Made by a program: the position numbers and the translations under genes. 64,000 nucleotides of DNA from Chlorobiaceae bacterium (GTDB lineage Bacteria; Bacteroidota; Chlorobiia; Chlorobiales; Chlorobiaceae), in contig JAAXWQ010000003.1 in the NCBI GenBank assembly GCA_013335115.1, positions 62,001 through 126,000 on the forward strand, read 5' to 3'. Under the pieces are notes generated by a model that saw only the letters and a list, made by a program, of their open reading frames with translations, did not search any database and was not told the DNA's origin. Every line of letters starts with the position of its first letter. The stretch's first letter is position 1. Positions 1 through 12,711 of this stretch are shown here, piece after piece.

Positions 1-2
1 TG

Positions 3-1178
3 CTGCAGGCTGAAACGCTCAGGGAAAAGCGGGACTTCATCGGGTTCCAGTTTCGCGAGCTCGAAGCGGCCGGCCTCATCGAAGGCGAGGAGGCTGCGCT
101 CGAGGAGGAGATCAACCTGCTCGAAAACGCTGAAACACTCTTCAGCCTCGGCACGAATCTCGGCGAAAAGCTTTACGACGCCGACCACTCCGCCTACGCA
201 TCCCTGTCGGCCTCGGTACACCTCCTCGAGAAACTCGCCGCGATCGACCGGCGTTTCGAGCCATCACTCGACGAGCTGCGGGGCGCCCTGGCATCAGTCG
301 AGGAGGCCAACCGGTTCGCCGGGCGCTACACCTCGGGCATCGAGTTCAACCGGGACCGGCTCGAGGAGCTGCGGGAGCGGCAACTCCTGCTGCAACGACT
401 GTCGAAAAAGCACGGCAGGAGCATCCAGGAGTTGATCGGGCTTCGGGATCGCCTGTCAGCCGAGCTCTCGGCCGAAGAGAGCGTCGCCGCCGATGCTGCG
501 CAGCTCAGGAATGAGATCGAATCGGCGCGAACCGGACTCTCGGCAACGGCCGTCGACCTGTCGGCCATGCGGCGCAAGGCGGCCGGACTCCTTGAACACG
601 AGATCGTCGCCGTGCTGCAGAAGCTCAGCATCCCCAACGGCATCTTCAAGGTGGAGCTTACCAGGGAGGAGGCTGCCGAAGGGGACATCACGCACGAAGG
701 CCGGAGGTACCGGGCTTTCGACAACGGGTTCGACCGGGTCGAATTCATGATCTCCACCAACCTCGGCGAAGCACCGAAACCGCTCGCGAAAGTGGCGTCG
801 GGCGGCGAGATCTCGAGGGTCATGCTGGCCATGAAAAGCGCGCTGGCCAAGGCTGCCCGCCTGCCGATCCTCGTGTTCGACGAAATCGACACCGGCATCA
901 GCGGCAAGGCGGCCCAGGCGGTCGGCATCAGCCTGAAACAGCTCTCGCGACTCCACCAGATCGTCGCCATCACCCACCTGCCGCAGATCGCGGCCATGGC
1001 GGACCTGCACCTGTCGGTCTCCAAGCGGGTCGAGGGTGAACGGACCGTCACCGGCGTGGCGCCACTCGGCAACGACGAACGGGTCGGGGAGGTCGCGCGG
1101 CTGATCAGCGGGCACACCATATCGCCCGCATCCCTGGAGCTTGCCGGCGAACTGATCGCAGCCGGAAATTCCGTATAG
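3..1178 (+). CDS. recN: DNA repair protein RecN, C-terminal part (5' end outside window)
   Basis: RecN is an SMC-like ATPase that acts at double-strand breaks during recombinational repair. The reading frame is already open at base 3, so about 391 residues are present and the N-terminal Walker A half lies outside the window. The visible part starts in the coiled coil (Glu/Leu/Arg-rich, from about base 3 to 650). It continues into the C-terminal head: the ABC signature region [14 protein letters not shown] near 795-840 and the Walker B motif [15 protein letters not shown] near 870-910, followed by the ITHLPQIA segment. A start at 432 would cut into the coiled coil and is not the real one. The stop at 1176-1178 is 68 bp before dapA on the same strand, so the two may be co-transcribed. 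Confidence 0.93.
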   Translation: MQAETLREKRDFIGFQFRELEAAGLIEGEEAALEEEINLLENAETLFSLGTNLGEKLYDADHSAYASLSASVHLLEKLAAIDRRFEPSLDELRGALASVEEANRFAGRYTSGIEFNRDRLEELRERQLLLQRLSKKHGRSIQELIGLRDRLSAELSAEESVAADAAQLRNEIESARTGLSATAVDLSAMRRKAAGLLEHEIVAVLQKLSIPNGIFKVELTREEAAEGDITHEGRRYRAFDNGFDRVEFMISTNLGEAPKPLAKVASGGEISRVMLAMKSALAKAARLPILVFDEIDTGISGKAAQAVGISLKQLSRLHQIVAITHLPQIAAMADLHLSVSKRVEGERTVTGVAPLGNDERVGEVARLISGHTISPASLELAGELIAAGNSV

Positions 1179-1246
1179 CAATTCAGGAAGTTTTGGCTAT
1201 TATTCGGCAATATTCGAACCTCGACACCAATCATTTATTGAGTTTT

Positions 1247-2155
1247 ATGTCCACTCGCCTCATCACCGGTTCCGCCGTGGCATTGGTCACCCCCTTCAGG
1301 CAGGACGGCACGGTCGACACCGACGCCCTTGTCCGGCTGGTTCATTTCCAGCGGGAAGCCGGCACCGATATCATCATTCCTTGCGGCACGACCGGCGAAT
1401 CGCCGACCCTGTCGACCGCAGAGCAGACCGAAATCATCCGTATCGTGCGCGAGGAGGCCGGCTCCTCCATGATGGTGGGCGCCGGAGCAGGCACCAACGA
1501 CACCGCCCATGCGATCGAGCTTTCGCGCAATGCCGAAAAGGCCGGAGCCCAGGTAATCCTTTCCGTGGCACCTTACTACAACAAGCCGTCGCAGGAGGGA
1601 TACTACCAGCACTTCAAGCACATCGCCCAGGCGGTCTCGATCCCGATCATCCTGTACAACGTGCCGGGACGAACCGGCAGCAATGTCACCGCCGACACCA
1701 TCATCAGGCTGGCCAACGACTTCGACAACATCCTCGCCGTCAAGGAAGCCTCGGACAACATGGAGCAGATCGCGGAGCTGATCGAACGACGACCCGGGCG
1801 ATTCTCGGTGCTGACCGGAGAGGATTCGCTGATTCTGCCCTTCATGGCCATGGGGGGAGACGGCGTCATCTCCGTGGCAGCCAACCAGGTACCGAAAGCG
1901 GTCAAGGGACTCGTCGACGCCATGAAGGCAGGAAACCTCGAAGAGGCACGCGCAATCAACCGGACCTACAGGAAGCTCTTCAAGCTGAACTTCATCGATA
2001 GCAACCCCGTACCGGTCAAGTACGCACTGGCGAAGATGGGCATGATCGAGGAACGCTACCGCTTGCCGCTCGTTCCGATGTCCGACGCCAACAAGGCGTT
2101 GCTCATGAAGGAGATGGAGAAGCTGGGGCTGGTGTGTGAGGGGAATGATGAATGA
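1247..2155 (+). CDS. dapA: 4-hydroxy-tetrahydrodipicolinate synthase
   Basis: DapA condenses pyruvate with aspartate semialdehyde in the lysine and diaminopimelate pathway, supplying peptidoglycan. The 302-residue protein has the family length. GTTGES lies at residues 47-52, the YNVPGR tyrosine at 137, and the Schiff-base lysine in ILAVKEAS at 166. An in-frame ATG at 1193 would add 18 residues with no family resemblance, so the ATG at 1247 (MSTRLITG) is chosen. The last codons (GGG AAT GAT GAA TGA) are themselves part of a 7-bp repeat array that continues downstream. A convergent terminator separates the gene from gcvPA. Confidence 0.96.
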   Translation: MSTRLITGSAVALVTPFRQDGTVDTDALVRLVHFQREAGTDIIIPCGTTGESPTLSTAEQTEIIRIVREEAGSSMMVGAGAGTNDTAHAIELSRNAEKAGAQVILSVAPYYNKPSQEGYYQHFKHIAQAVSIPIILYNVPGRTGSNVTADTIIRLANDFDNILAVKEASDNMEQIAELIERRPGRFSVLTGEDSLILPFMAMGGDGVISVAANQVPKAVKGLVDAMKAGNLEEARAINRTYRKLFKLNFIDSNPVPVKYALAKMGMIEERYRLPLVPMSDANKALLMKEMEKLGLVCEGNDE

Positions 2156-2240
2156 TGAATGCTGAGTGCTGAGTTATGAATGATGAGTTGTGAGGTCTAA
2201 ATCCTGCACATTCATCATTCATAACTCAGCACGCAGCACT
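2144..2240. repeat. 7-bp-period array forming a long inverted repeat
   Basis: From 2144 the sequence runs in heptamers: AATGATG, AATGATG, AATGCTG, AGTGCTG, AGTTATG, AATGATG, AGTTGTG. The array begins inside the last codons of dapA and includes its stop. After a 25-nt loop, the inverse orientation follows to 2240. Bases 2166-2186 and 2212-2232 are a perfect 21-bp inverted repeat, so the transcript would fold into a long hairpin directly 5' of the terminator. Function unknown. Confidence 0.85.
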
Positions 2241-2244
2241 TGCA

Positions 2245-2271
2245 AAAAACCCCGGCGGTCCGGGGTTTTTG
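2245..2271. terminator. Bidirectional terminator between dapA and gcvPA
   Basis: A short GC stem (CCCCGG / CCGGGG) is flanked by A5 on the left and T5 on the right, so it can end transcription from dapA on the plus strand and from gcvPA on the minus strand. Confidence 0.85.
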
Positions 2272-2275
2272 CTTT

Positions 2276-3607
2276 TCAGAGAGATGCAAGCTCGCTGACG
2301 AACATGTCCAGTTCCTCGCGGGTGCGCTTTTCGGTGACCGCGACCAGGAGGCCGCTTTCGCCGAACGATGCGAGGTCGATGCCGGCGAATACCTTTTTCC
2401 CCAGCATGGCTTCGACGACGACCGAAGGAGCGACCGGGGTATCAACCACGAATTCGCGGAAGAATGGACCGTTGAACTTCAGGGAGTATCCCGGAAGTAC
2501 AGCAATCTTTTCGGCAAGGTAGTGCGCCTTCTGCGCTGAGCGCATGGCCACGTCACGTACCCCCTCCTTTCCAAGCAGCGACATCCAGACCACCGCCTGC
2601 AGGGCGCAAAGCGCCTGGTTCGAGCAGATGTTCGAGGTCGCCTTCTCACGGCGGATGTGCTGCTCCCGGGTCTGGAGCGTCAGGATAAAGCCGTCCTGGC
2701 CATCCCTGTCCTTCGTCATGCCGACAAGGCGGCCGGGAATCTTGCGCACGTGCTGCTGCTTGACGGTGAAGATGCCGAGGTAGGGGCCGCCGAAGCTCTG
2801 GGCGTTGCCCAGCACCTGCCCTTCGCCCACCGCGATGTCCGCGCCGTAGTTGCCCGGCGCCTCCAGCATGCCGAGCGACACCGGGTCGGCGGAAACGATG
2901 AAGAGCGCGCCGTGCTCACGGGCGATCCTGCCGATCTCTTCGACCTCTTCGAGGCGACCGTAGAAGTTCGGCTGCTGGACGATGACCGCAGCGGTCTGGT
3001 TCGTCACGAGCGCCTTGAGCGATTCGATGCTGCCGATGCCGTCCTCGATGGCGTTCTGCACCAGCGGACGCTCGCACGAGGCCTCGAGGTAGGTCTCGAG
3101 CACCTGGTAGCCGTAGGGATTGAGCTTGCCGGCCACCACGACGCCATTGCGCCCGGTGATGTTCACGGCCATCAGCGCCGCTTCGGCCAGCGCCGTCGCG
3201 CCATCGTACATCGACGCGTTGGCGACGTCCATTCCGTACAGGCGGCATACCATGCTCTGGTATTCGTAGATCGCCTGCAGGGTACCCTGCGACACCTCGG
3301 CCTGGTAGGGAGTGTACGCCGTGTAGAACTCGCTGCGGGACGAAATCGCCTTGACCGCAGCCGGGATGAAGTGGTCGTAGGCTCCGCCGCCGAGGAAGCT
3401 GACATGGTCGGCGGTGCTGGAATTGCGCATCGAAAGCTGTTCGAGCAGGCGCTTCACCTCGGGTTCGCCCATGGCGGGAAAAAGATCGAGGGCACGCTTC
3501 AGACGGATCTCTTCGGGGATGTCGACGACAAGCTCCTCGAAGCTCGTAACGCCGATCTGGCGGAGCATCTCGGCCCTGTCGGCATCCGTGTTGACAATGA
3601 ACGGCAT
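2276..3607 (-). CDS. gcvPA: Glycine dehydrogenase (decarboxylating) subunit 1
   Basis: This is the N-terminal half of the glycine cleavage P-protein, in organisms where P is split into GcvPA and GcvPB. It works with GcvPB to decarboxylate glycine onto the lipoyl arm of GcvH. The protein is 443 residues, normal for the PA subunit. It has the family N-terminus ([15 protein letters not shown]), a glycine-rich [10 protein letters not shown] stretch near residue 72, and the [16 protein letters not shown] segment near 97. The PLP-lysine belongs to the PB subunit, which is not in this window. gcvH lies 33 bp upstream on the same strand, so the order is gcvH-gcvPA. The ATG at 3605-3607 fits the family start. 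Confidence 0.96.
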   Translation of the reverse strand: MPFIVNTDADRAEMLRQIGVTSFEELVVDIPEEIRLKRALDLFPAMGEPEVKRLLEQLSMRNSSTADHVSFLGGGAYDHFIPAAVKAISSRSEFYTAYTPYQAEVSQGTLQAIYEYQSMVCRLYGMDVANASMYDGATALAEAALMAVNITGRNGVVVAGKLNPYGYQVLETYLEASCERPLVQNAIEDGIGSIESLKALVTNQTAAVIVQQPNFYGRLEEVEEIGRIAREHGALFIVSADPVSLGMLEAPGNYGADIAVGEGQVLGNAQSFGGPYLGIFTVKQQHVRKIPGRLVGMTKDRDGQDGFILTLQTREQHIRREKATSNICSNQALCALQAVVWMSLLGKEGVRDVAMRSAQKAHYLAEKIAVLPGYSLKFNGPFFREFVVDTPVAPSVVVEAMLGKKVFAGIDLASFGESGLLVAVTEKRTREELDMFVSELASL

Positions 3608-3640
3608 GTGGTATGGTGCTGGATACGGTTGCTGAAGCTG

Positions 3641-4024
3641 TTACTCGCCGATGAGCGCGCGGTACTCCGCGGGTGAAAGCAGCGCGGCGACAGCATCCGG
3701 GCTTTCGACCTTCAGCTTTACGATCCAACCCTCCGCATAGGGGCTGCTGTTGACGATCTCGGCTGCATCGAGCGCCTCGTTGACGGCCACGACCTCTCCT
3801 GCCACCGGTGCGTAAAGGTCAGCGACCGTCTTGACGGCCTCAACGGTACCGAACACGTCATGCTCCCCGACCTTCGTGCCGACCGGCCTGGTTTCGACGA
3901 ACACGATATCACCGAGCTCGGACTGGGCGAAGTCGGTAATGCCGACCAGGGCGGTGACGCCGTCATCGAGGAGCTGGATCCACTCGTGGTCCTTGGTATA
4001 GCGGAGATTGTCAGGAAAGTTCAT
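3641..4024 (-). CDS. gcvH: Glycine cleavage system H protein
   Basis: GcvH is the lipoyl carrier that shuttles the aminomethyl group between the P, T and L proteins of glycine cleavage. The predicted 127 residues match the family. The lipoylation lysine is K65 in GTVEAVKTVADLY, and the KDHEW motif is at 11-15. The frame is open to 4123, but those extra residues are translated intergenic sequence, so the ATG at 4022-4024 (MNFPDNLRY) is the start. It heads a pair with gcvPA. Its 5' leader contains the 9-bp-period array at 4095-4139 and no recognisable glycine riboswitch. Confidence 0.95.
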   Translation of the reverse strand: MNFPDNLRYTKDHEWIQLLDDGVTALVGITDFAQSELGDIVFVETRPVGTKVGEHDVFGTVEAVKTVADLYAPVAGEVVAVNEALDAAEIVNSSPYAEGWIVKLKVESPDAVAALLSPAEYRALIGE

Positions 4025-4088
4025 GGCTGAATCGGTTGACTGTTTCTGGGAATGGGATATTTGAGTGAAAGTAACATTTTTCGGGGGA

Positions 4089-4216
4089 GAAGAAAAGGAC
4101 CGAAGGGACTGCAGGGACTTCAAGGACTACAGGAAGAAAAAACGATACGATACTGCGCAGAACCGTCTTGCTTTTCATCCCTGATGTCCTTGCTGTCCTT
4201 TAAGTCCTTTTCTTCC
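4089..4216. repeat. Inverted pair of 9-bp-period elements
   Basis: The left copy (4095-4139, plus orientation) reads AAGGACCGA, AGGGACTGC, AGGGACTTC, AAGGACTAC, AGGAAGAAA. The right copy (4179-4216, read on the minus strand) is AAGGACTTA, AAGGACAGC, AAGGACATC, AGGG. The outer ends, 4089-4100 and 4204-4215, are a perfect 12-bp inverted repeat. The right copy starts just after the rlmB stop codon in rlmB sense orientation; the left copy lies in the gcvH leader. Related elements occur at 30194-30235 and 51094-51138. Confidence 0.85.
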
Positions 4217-4222
4217 TCTTCC

Positions 4223-4996
4223 TCACCCCAGGCGCTGCCGCATCGCCTCGAAAAGCAGCACCCCGGTGGCGACGCTGACATTCAGAGACTCGACGCAGCC
4301 GGCCATCGGGATGCGCACCACGGCGTCACACCGCTTGCGGGTCTCGGAACCGAGGCCGCTGCCCTCGGCACCCATCACCAAAGCCGTCGGCCGACGCCAG
4401 TCGATATCGGTATGGTTCTTTTCGGCATCCATGTCGGCCGCGATGACCTGGAATCCGCGCTCGCGCAAGAGATCGAGGCTCTTGACGAGGCTCTTCACCT
4501 TGCAGACCCGCATGTGGGAAAGCGCCCCTGCCGAAGCCTTGTGCACGGTGGCGTTGACCGGGCAGCCCTTTCCGTCGATCAGGATGACGGCGTCGGCGGC
4601 CACCGCCTCGGCGGTCCTGACGATCGCCCCGATGTTATGGGGGTCCTCGAGGCCGTCGAGGATCACGAGCATCGGTGCGGTGTTGCGCGGTGCGGCAAGC
4701 ACCTCTTCGATACCATAGTAGGTGACGCTGGTGATGAGCGCGCAGACCCCCTGGTTCTTCGCCGTCCCGGCAAGCTCGGTGAGCTTCTCCATGCGCGCCT
4801 TGCCGGTAGGGATCTTCAGGCGCCTGGCGGTGATGAGGATCTCCTTGAGCTTGGGGTGGGAGGTATTGAACTGCAGATAGACCTTTTCCACGGTTTCGGG
4901 CTTCGACTGCATGAGCTCGACCACGGCGTTGCGCCCATAGACGACCTGCTCCGGATGCTCGCCGGCAGGGACGGCTGCGTTGCCTGATTTCTCCAA
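4223..4996 (-). CDS. rlmB: 23S rRNA (guanosine-2'-O-)-methyltransferase, RlmB/TrmH family
   Basis: This is a SPOUT-fold 2'-O-ribose methyltransferase that most likely modifies 23S rRNA. An N-terminal substrate-binding domain (VVYGRNAVVELM near residue 20) is followed by the SpoU catalytic domain. The three family motifs are visible: DPHNIGAIVRTAEA near 116, VMGAEGSGLGSETRKRCD near 205, and IPMAGCVESLNVSVATGVLLFEA near 230. The length of 257 residues is normal. The start is TTG (4994-4996), supported by a GGAGG Shine-Dalgarno sequence at 5002-5006 with 5-nt spacing. It is divergent from nifJ. RlmB versus another TrmH paralogue cannot be fixed from sequence alone. Confidence 0.88.
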   Translation of the reverse strand: MEKSGNAAVPAGEHPEQVVYGRNAVVELMQSKPETVEKVYLQFNTSHPKLKEILITARRLKIPTGKARMEKLTELAGTAKNQGVCALITSVTYYGIEEVLAAPRNTAPMLVILDGLEDPHNIGAIVRTAEAVAADAVILIDGKGCPVNATVHKASAGALSHMRVCKVKSLVKSLDLLRERGFQVIAADMDAEKNHTDIDWRRPTALVMGAEGSGLGSETRKRCDAVVRIPMAGCVESLNVSVATGVLLFEAMRQRLG

Positions 4997-5001
4997 AAAA
5001 A

Positions 5002-5006
5002 CCTCC
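5002..5006 (-). promoter_or_regulatory. Shine-Dalgarno sequence deciding the rlmB TTG start
   Basis: GGAGG on the minus strand is followed by a 5-nt T-rich spacer and TTG. No ATG is suitably placed, so this site supports the TTG initiation codon. Confidence 0.65.
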
Positions 5007-5215
5007 GGATGTACAAGGTTGAAACAAAATCGGAACCGGCCGGACCGACCGGCAAAAACTCTACGTAATTGAAAGAGTATATCAGTTTTTTTCCTATCTT
5101 AAAAAGCACACTCGAACCTTTCTTGCCTGCGACTGGAACACTTCATGTACCTTCGTGGTTTATTTGTCCGAGGAACGTGTACGTCCCATCAAATCATAAT
5201 CCAGTTATTGATCTT

Positions 5216-8773
<3,558 letters not shown>

Positions 8774-8794
8774 TTGCCAGGGGTGACACTCATG

Positions 8795-8823
8795 AAAAAA
8801 GCGGCTGCAAGGCCGCTTTTTTC
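8795..8823 (+). terminator. nifJ terminator
   Basis: An A6 run leads into an AGCGGC / GCCGCT stem with a short TGCAAG loop, followed by T6. It could also act on the opposite strand for the TPR gene. Confidence 0.88.
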
Positions 8824-8903
8824 TTTGGTACTGTGGAAAGAAAACCGAATGTCCGCAGAGTTAAACCCCTGCTGAATGTTAGACCAGGTTTTTCAGGCCT
8901 TGC

Positions 8904-10658
8904 CTATCGCCTGCCCTTCAAGCCTTTGGCTTTCTCGAACATCTCCCTGGCCTTGCCCGGGTCGCCCAGTTTTTCGTAGACCGTCCCCAGGTGCCGGTAG
9001 ACCTCATCCTCCTCGATTCGTGTGGAAACCGCCTTTTCGAGCATCTCGCGGGCATCCTCATAACTCCCCAATCGATAGTGCACCCAGCCGAGCGTATCCA
9101 AAAAGACTCCGTTCTCCGGTTCAAGCAGCACGGCGTTCCTGGCGTGGCGCAGCGCCTGCTGGAGCAAGATGCCCTGTTCTGCGTAAAGGTAGGCGAGGTT
9201 GTTCATGGCCAGGGCGTTGTGCGGGTCGAGCTCGAGGACCCTGGCGTACGCGACGCTGCTCCGTCGGCGTTGGCCAATCTGGTCATAGGCCATGGCAAGG
9301 GAGGTGTTTGCCTGGATCAGCAGCTCGTCGTCCATGCTCCCCTTTTTGCGCTCGGCAACCGTTTCGAGGATGCGGGCAGCCCTGGATGGCGAACCGGTGT
9401 GGAGCAGCGCATACCCTTCGAGCACGCTCAGCCTCAGGTGCTGGCGCGGGATCGCCCGCTTTGCCCTGGAGATCGTCCTGAAAGCCAGTTGTTTGTCCCG
9501 CAGCTCCAGCAGCGACATGACCAGGTTTTCCCAGCCGGACACCTCGGCAGGTGCGAGTGCGACGGCCTTGCCAAAACTCGTTGACGCCGACGCCAACCTC
9601 TTGTGGGTCATCTCGAACGCGCCTCGCAGCAGGTACACCCTGGAATCCCGGGAATGCCGGGAGGCAAGCTCGTCGAGCATCATCGAGGCCGGAGCAGTGT
9701 ACAGGGAGTCGCGGGCGGAGCGGGAGGCGAAAATCCTCGCCACCTCGACTGAACGGCCGGCATCGACCGGCTCAACGGTTTCGAAATCACGAAATTCACG
9801 ATGCAGCTCGTCGTGCTTGCCCATCCGGATCCTCTGGTCGAAGAGGGCGACCCAGGCAGGCACCGCACTCCGATCCTCCGCAATGATGCCCCTGAAGGTT
9901 TCAATGGCCATGTCGCCCTTCCCGTCGAGATCGTAGAGCTGGCCGAGCGCCAGGCGGAGCTTCCGGGTATTTCCTGAAACGGCAACCAGCCGGCTCATGG
10001 TGTCGATGGCCTCCGGGTAGCGCTTGATGGCAATCTGCAGCCAGAGGGTCTGTGCAAGACCCTTCTCGTCGAGGGGATCCCGGTCCAGGAGTTTCGCGAA
10101 CACCCCGAGCGCCTCGGTCGGCCTGTTCGCGGCGACATATTCGAGCGCCTGGGAGTAAAGGATCTCCGTCCGCTCCGGATTGGCGGCCGCAGCCTGGCCA
10201 TAGAGCTCCGCAGCACGTCCGAAATCCTGCATTTCGTGGACGATGCGGGCCAGGTGACGAGCATAGTGGCTGTTGCCAGGCTCCAGCTTTACGGCCGCCT
10301 CGCCGTGCACCCTCGCAGAATCCGCGACGGCAAGGGAGGTAAATGCCCGGGAAATGGAGTACTCGACCGCCGCAGCTTCGGAAGATGTGGCGGGGGATAT
10401 CTTCCTGAACGTTTCGACAGCACCCCAGTAATCTCCCTTCATGGACTGGAAGGAGCCCTTGGCGAAGAAGCGCAGGCCCGTGTTCGGGTCCGGCCTTGCC
10501 GGCTGGAGTTGAACGGTACGGCCATCTTGATGTCCGGTGGAGGGCGATGCACCCGTGGCGATGGCGACACCGGGAATCATCGAGAAGGCAAGGAACCATG
10601 CCTGCGGGAGGAAGCGGGCCGGGCGCCGCCCCAGGTGCCGGCAGGTGTCAGGACGCAT
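8904..10658 (-). CDS. Tetratricopeptide-repeat protein, probably exported
   Basis: From ATG 10658 the protein has about 584 residues and is almost entirely tandem TPR units. Repeats with the W/L-G-Y-A-F-A-P pattern include [35 protein letters not shown], and C-terminal units resembling [20 protein letters not shown] hydrophobic stretch near the N-terminus ([17 protein letters not shown]) looks like a signal sequence, so an envelope scaffold role is inferred. The frame is open to 10796, but that part overlaps ruvB deeply; ATG 10658 overlaps ruvB by only 11 bp and suits translational coupling. The specific function is unknown. Confidence 0.85.
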   Translation of the reverse strand: MRPDTCRHLGRRPARFLPQAWFLAFSMIPGVAIATGASPSTGHQDGRTVQLQPARPDPNTGLRFFAKGSFQSMKGDYWGAVETFRKISPATSSEAAAVEYSISRAFTSLAVADSARVHGEAAVKLEPGNSHYARHLARIVHEMQDFGRAAELYGQAAAANPERTEILYSQALEYVAANRPTEALGVFAKLLDRDPLDEKGLAQTLWLQIAIKRYPEAIDTMSRLVAVSGNTRKLRLALGQLYDLDGKGDMAIETFRGIIAEDRSAVPAWVALFDQRIRMGKHDELHREFRDFETVEPVDAGRSVEVARIFASRSARDSLYTAPASMMLDELASRHSRDSRVYLLRGAFEMTHKRLASASTSFGKAVALAPAEVSGWENLVMSLLELRDKQLAFRTISRAKRAIPRQHLRLSVLEGYALLHTGSPSRAARILETVAERKKGSMDDELLIQANTSLAMAYDQIGQRRRSSVAYARVLELDPHNALAMNNLAYLYAEQGILLQQALRHARNAVLLEPENGVFLDTLGWVHYRLGSYEDAREMLEKAVSTRIEEDEVYRHLGTVYEKLGDPGKAREMFEKAKGLKGRR

Positions 10659-11691
10659 GGCCGCCAGCATCGTCGAACAGCGGACCATCGCCCGGGCGGT
10701 GCTCCGGTATGCCGAACCTGGACATGGCGAGCCTCGTCGCCACACGGCCTCGCGGAGTCCTGGAAAGGTAGCCCATCTGGATAAGGTAAGGCTCATACAC
10801 TTCCTCGATGGTGTCCTGCTCTTCGCCGACCGACACGGCCAGCGAAGCGACGCCGACCGGGCCGCCGTCGAACTTGTGTACGATCGTGTGCAAAATCTTC
10901 TTGTCCATGTCGTCCAGGCCGCCCTCGTCGATTTCGAGCGAGTCGAGGGTCAATCGCGCTATCTGCAGTGAGATTGCATCCTGGTTGGCGACCTGGGCGA
11001 AATCCCTTGCCCGCCTGAGCAGGCGGTTGGCGATGCGGGGAGTGCCGCGGGATCGCCCGGCGATCTCCGAGGCAGACTCCTCGTCGATGCCGATGTTAAG
11101 GATCGCCGCAGACCTGACCACGATTTTCTGGAGCAGTTCCGGGGAGTAGTAGTCGAGACGGCTGTTGATGCCGAAACGTGCCCTGAGCGGCGAGGTCAGC
11201 AGGCCGGCCCTGGTCGTGGCCCCGACCAGCGTGAAGGGTTCGAGCTTGAGCTGCACGGCACGGGACGCCGGACCGCTGTCGAGCAGGATGTCGATGCGGA
11301 AATCCTCCATGGCCGAATAGAGGTACTCCTCGACGGCCGGCGCCAGGCGGTGGATCTCGTCGATGAAGAGGATGTCCCCTTTCTTCAGGCTCGTCAACAG
11401 GCCGGCGAGGTTGCCGGGCTTGTCGATGAGCGGGCCTGAGGTGATCTTGATGCCGCCGCCCATTTCGGTCGCGATGATATGGGCCAGCGTGGTCTTGCCG
11501 AGTCCGGGCGGTCCCGACAACAACACGTGGTCGAGGGCGTCGCCGCGCTTCCTTGCCGCCTTGATGAAGACCTTCAGGTTGTCGGTCAGCTTCTTCTGGC
11601 CGGCGAATTCGGTCATGCTCTGCGGCCGTATCTGCTCCTCAAACCTGACCTCGATCGGGTCGGCAACGGTATTCAACAGTTCAATCCTCAC
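10648..11691 (-). CDS. ruvB: Holliday junction branch-migration ATPase RuvB
   Basis: RuvB is the hexameric AAA+ motor that with RuvA drives branch migration of Holliday junctions. The 347-residue protein shows Walker [12 protein letters not shown] at about 60-70, Walker [11 protein letters not shown] near 110, sensor region [11 protein letters not shown], arginine-finger stretch SPLRARFG, and a C-terminal winged helix ending in [13 protein letters not shown]. The start codon is GTG (11689-11691). ruvA is not adjacent; ruvC lies at 41856-42428. The gene follows the peptide permease by 48 bp and overlaps the TPR gene by 11 bp. Confidence 0.97.
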   Translation of the reverse strand: MRIELLNTVADPIEVRFEEQIRPQSMTEFAGQKKLTDNLKVFIKAARKRGDALDHVLLSGPPGLGKTTLAHIIATEMGGGIKITSGPLIDKPGNLAGLLTSLKKGDILFIDEIHRLAPAVEEYLYSAMEDFRIDILLDSGPASRAVQLKLEPFTLVGATTRAGLLTSPLRARFGINSRLDYYSPELLQKIVVRSAAILNIGIDEESASEIAGRSRGTPRIANRLLRRARDFAQVANQDAISLQIARLTLDSLEIDEGGLDDMDKKILHTIVHKFDGGPVGVASLAVSVGEEQDTIEEVYEPYLIQMGYLSRTPRGRVATRLAMSRFGIPEHRPGDGPLFDDAGGHAS

Positions 11692-11739
11692 GTACTTCAG
11701 GTTTTATCGGGTTCACACACGTATTCGTTGAGCACCTCT

Positions 11740-12705
11740 TCAAAGCTTGATCCTTGGATCCACCACGGCATAGAGTACGTCGGCCAGCAGGTTGCCGAGG
11801 ACAATCAAGGTGCCGGAAACGAAGGTGTTGGCGATGATCAGCGGGTAGTCGCGGGCGAAGATCGCCTCGACGGTCACGCGCCCCATGCCGGGGAAGGCGA
11901 AGATCACCTCGATGAACAGGGCGCCGCTGAAGATGAAGGGCAAGGAACTACCCATGAGCGTCACCACCGGCAGCATCGCGTTGCGCAGGGCGTGCTTCAT
12001 GATGACCACCCTTTCGGAGAGCCCCTTGGCCCGTGCCGTGCGGATGTAGTCCTGCCGGACCACCTCGAGCATGCTGCCCCTGACATACCTGGCGATGCCG
12101 GCGGCGCCGTTGATGCTGAGTACCGTGACCGGGAGCGCCAGGTGCCAGATCCGGTCGAGGAAGAAGCCGAACGGCCCGTAGCTCTCGGCCCCCACCTCGT
12201 TGAGCCCCGAGACGGGAAAGAGCGGCAGCTTGAGGGCGAACAGGATGATCATCATCAGGGCGAACCAGAACTCGGGCATCGAGTAGAAGAACAGCGCCGT
12301 GACGGTCAGGAATCGATCAAGGAAACCGTTCTGCCTGACGGCCGATATCACCCCGATCACGATGCCGAACACGAAGTTGGCGACGAGCGTCAGCACCGCG
12401 ATGGTCATGGTTACCGGGAGCGCCTCCGAGATGACGTCGAGCACCGGCTGCTGGGCGCGGCTGAAGCTGCGGCCGAAATCACCGTGGAGCACGTTGCCGA
12501 GCCACTTGACGTACTGGACCGGCAACGGGTCGTTCAACCCGTACTGCTGCCGGATCTGCTCGGCCACGTTCGGACTGATGCCCGGCTGGATGAAAAAGGC
12601 TGCGGGATCGCCCGGAGCGAGCCTGATGATGAAGAAGGTCAGGGTCAGCACCCCGAACACGAGGGGCACGGCGATCAGGAGCCGTCGCAGGATATAGGTG
12701 GCCAT
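11740..12705 (-). CDS. Peptide-type ABC transporter permease (DppB/OppB family)
   Basis: This 321-residue inner-membrane permease has the family N-terminus (ILRRLLIAVPLVFGVLTLTFFIIRLAPGDPA), about six membrane helices, and the cytoplasmic EAA-type loop DYIRTARAKGLSERVVIMKHALRNA near residues 190-215 that contacts the ATPase. It would move di- or oligopeptides or a similar solute. It lies 6 bp after the binding-protein gene. No DppC-type second permease or ATPase is adjacent; a DppF-type ATPase sits separately at 27478-28485. Substrate unknown. Confidence 0.9.
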   Translation of the reverse strand: MATYILRRLLIAVPLVFGVLTLTFFIIRLAPGDPAAFFIQPGISPNVAEQIRQQYGLNDPLPVQYVKWLGNVLHGDFGRSFSRAQQPVLDVISEALPVTMTIAVLTLVANFVFGIVIGVISAVRQNGFLDRFLTVTALFFYSMPEFWFALMMIILFALKLPLFPVSGLNEVGAESYGPFGFFLDRIWHLALPVTVLSINGAAGIARYVRGSMLEVVRQDYIRTARAKGLSERVVIMKHALRNAMLPVVTLMGSSLPFIFSGALFIEVIFAFPGMGRVTVEAIFARDYPLIIANTFVSGTLIVLGNLLADVLYAVVDPRIKL

Positions 12706-12711
12706 TGGGTC

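Noticed and set aside
3-1178. recN as a pseudogene starting at 432
   Set aside because: The frame is open to the window edge with RecN-like coiled coil, so it is only cut by the window.
4025-4222. Glycine riboswitch before gcvH
   Set aside because: No glycine aptamer core is visible; the gap is filled by the 9-bp-period elements.
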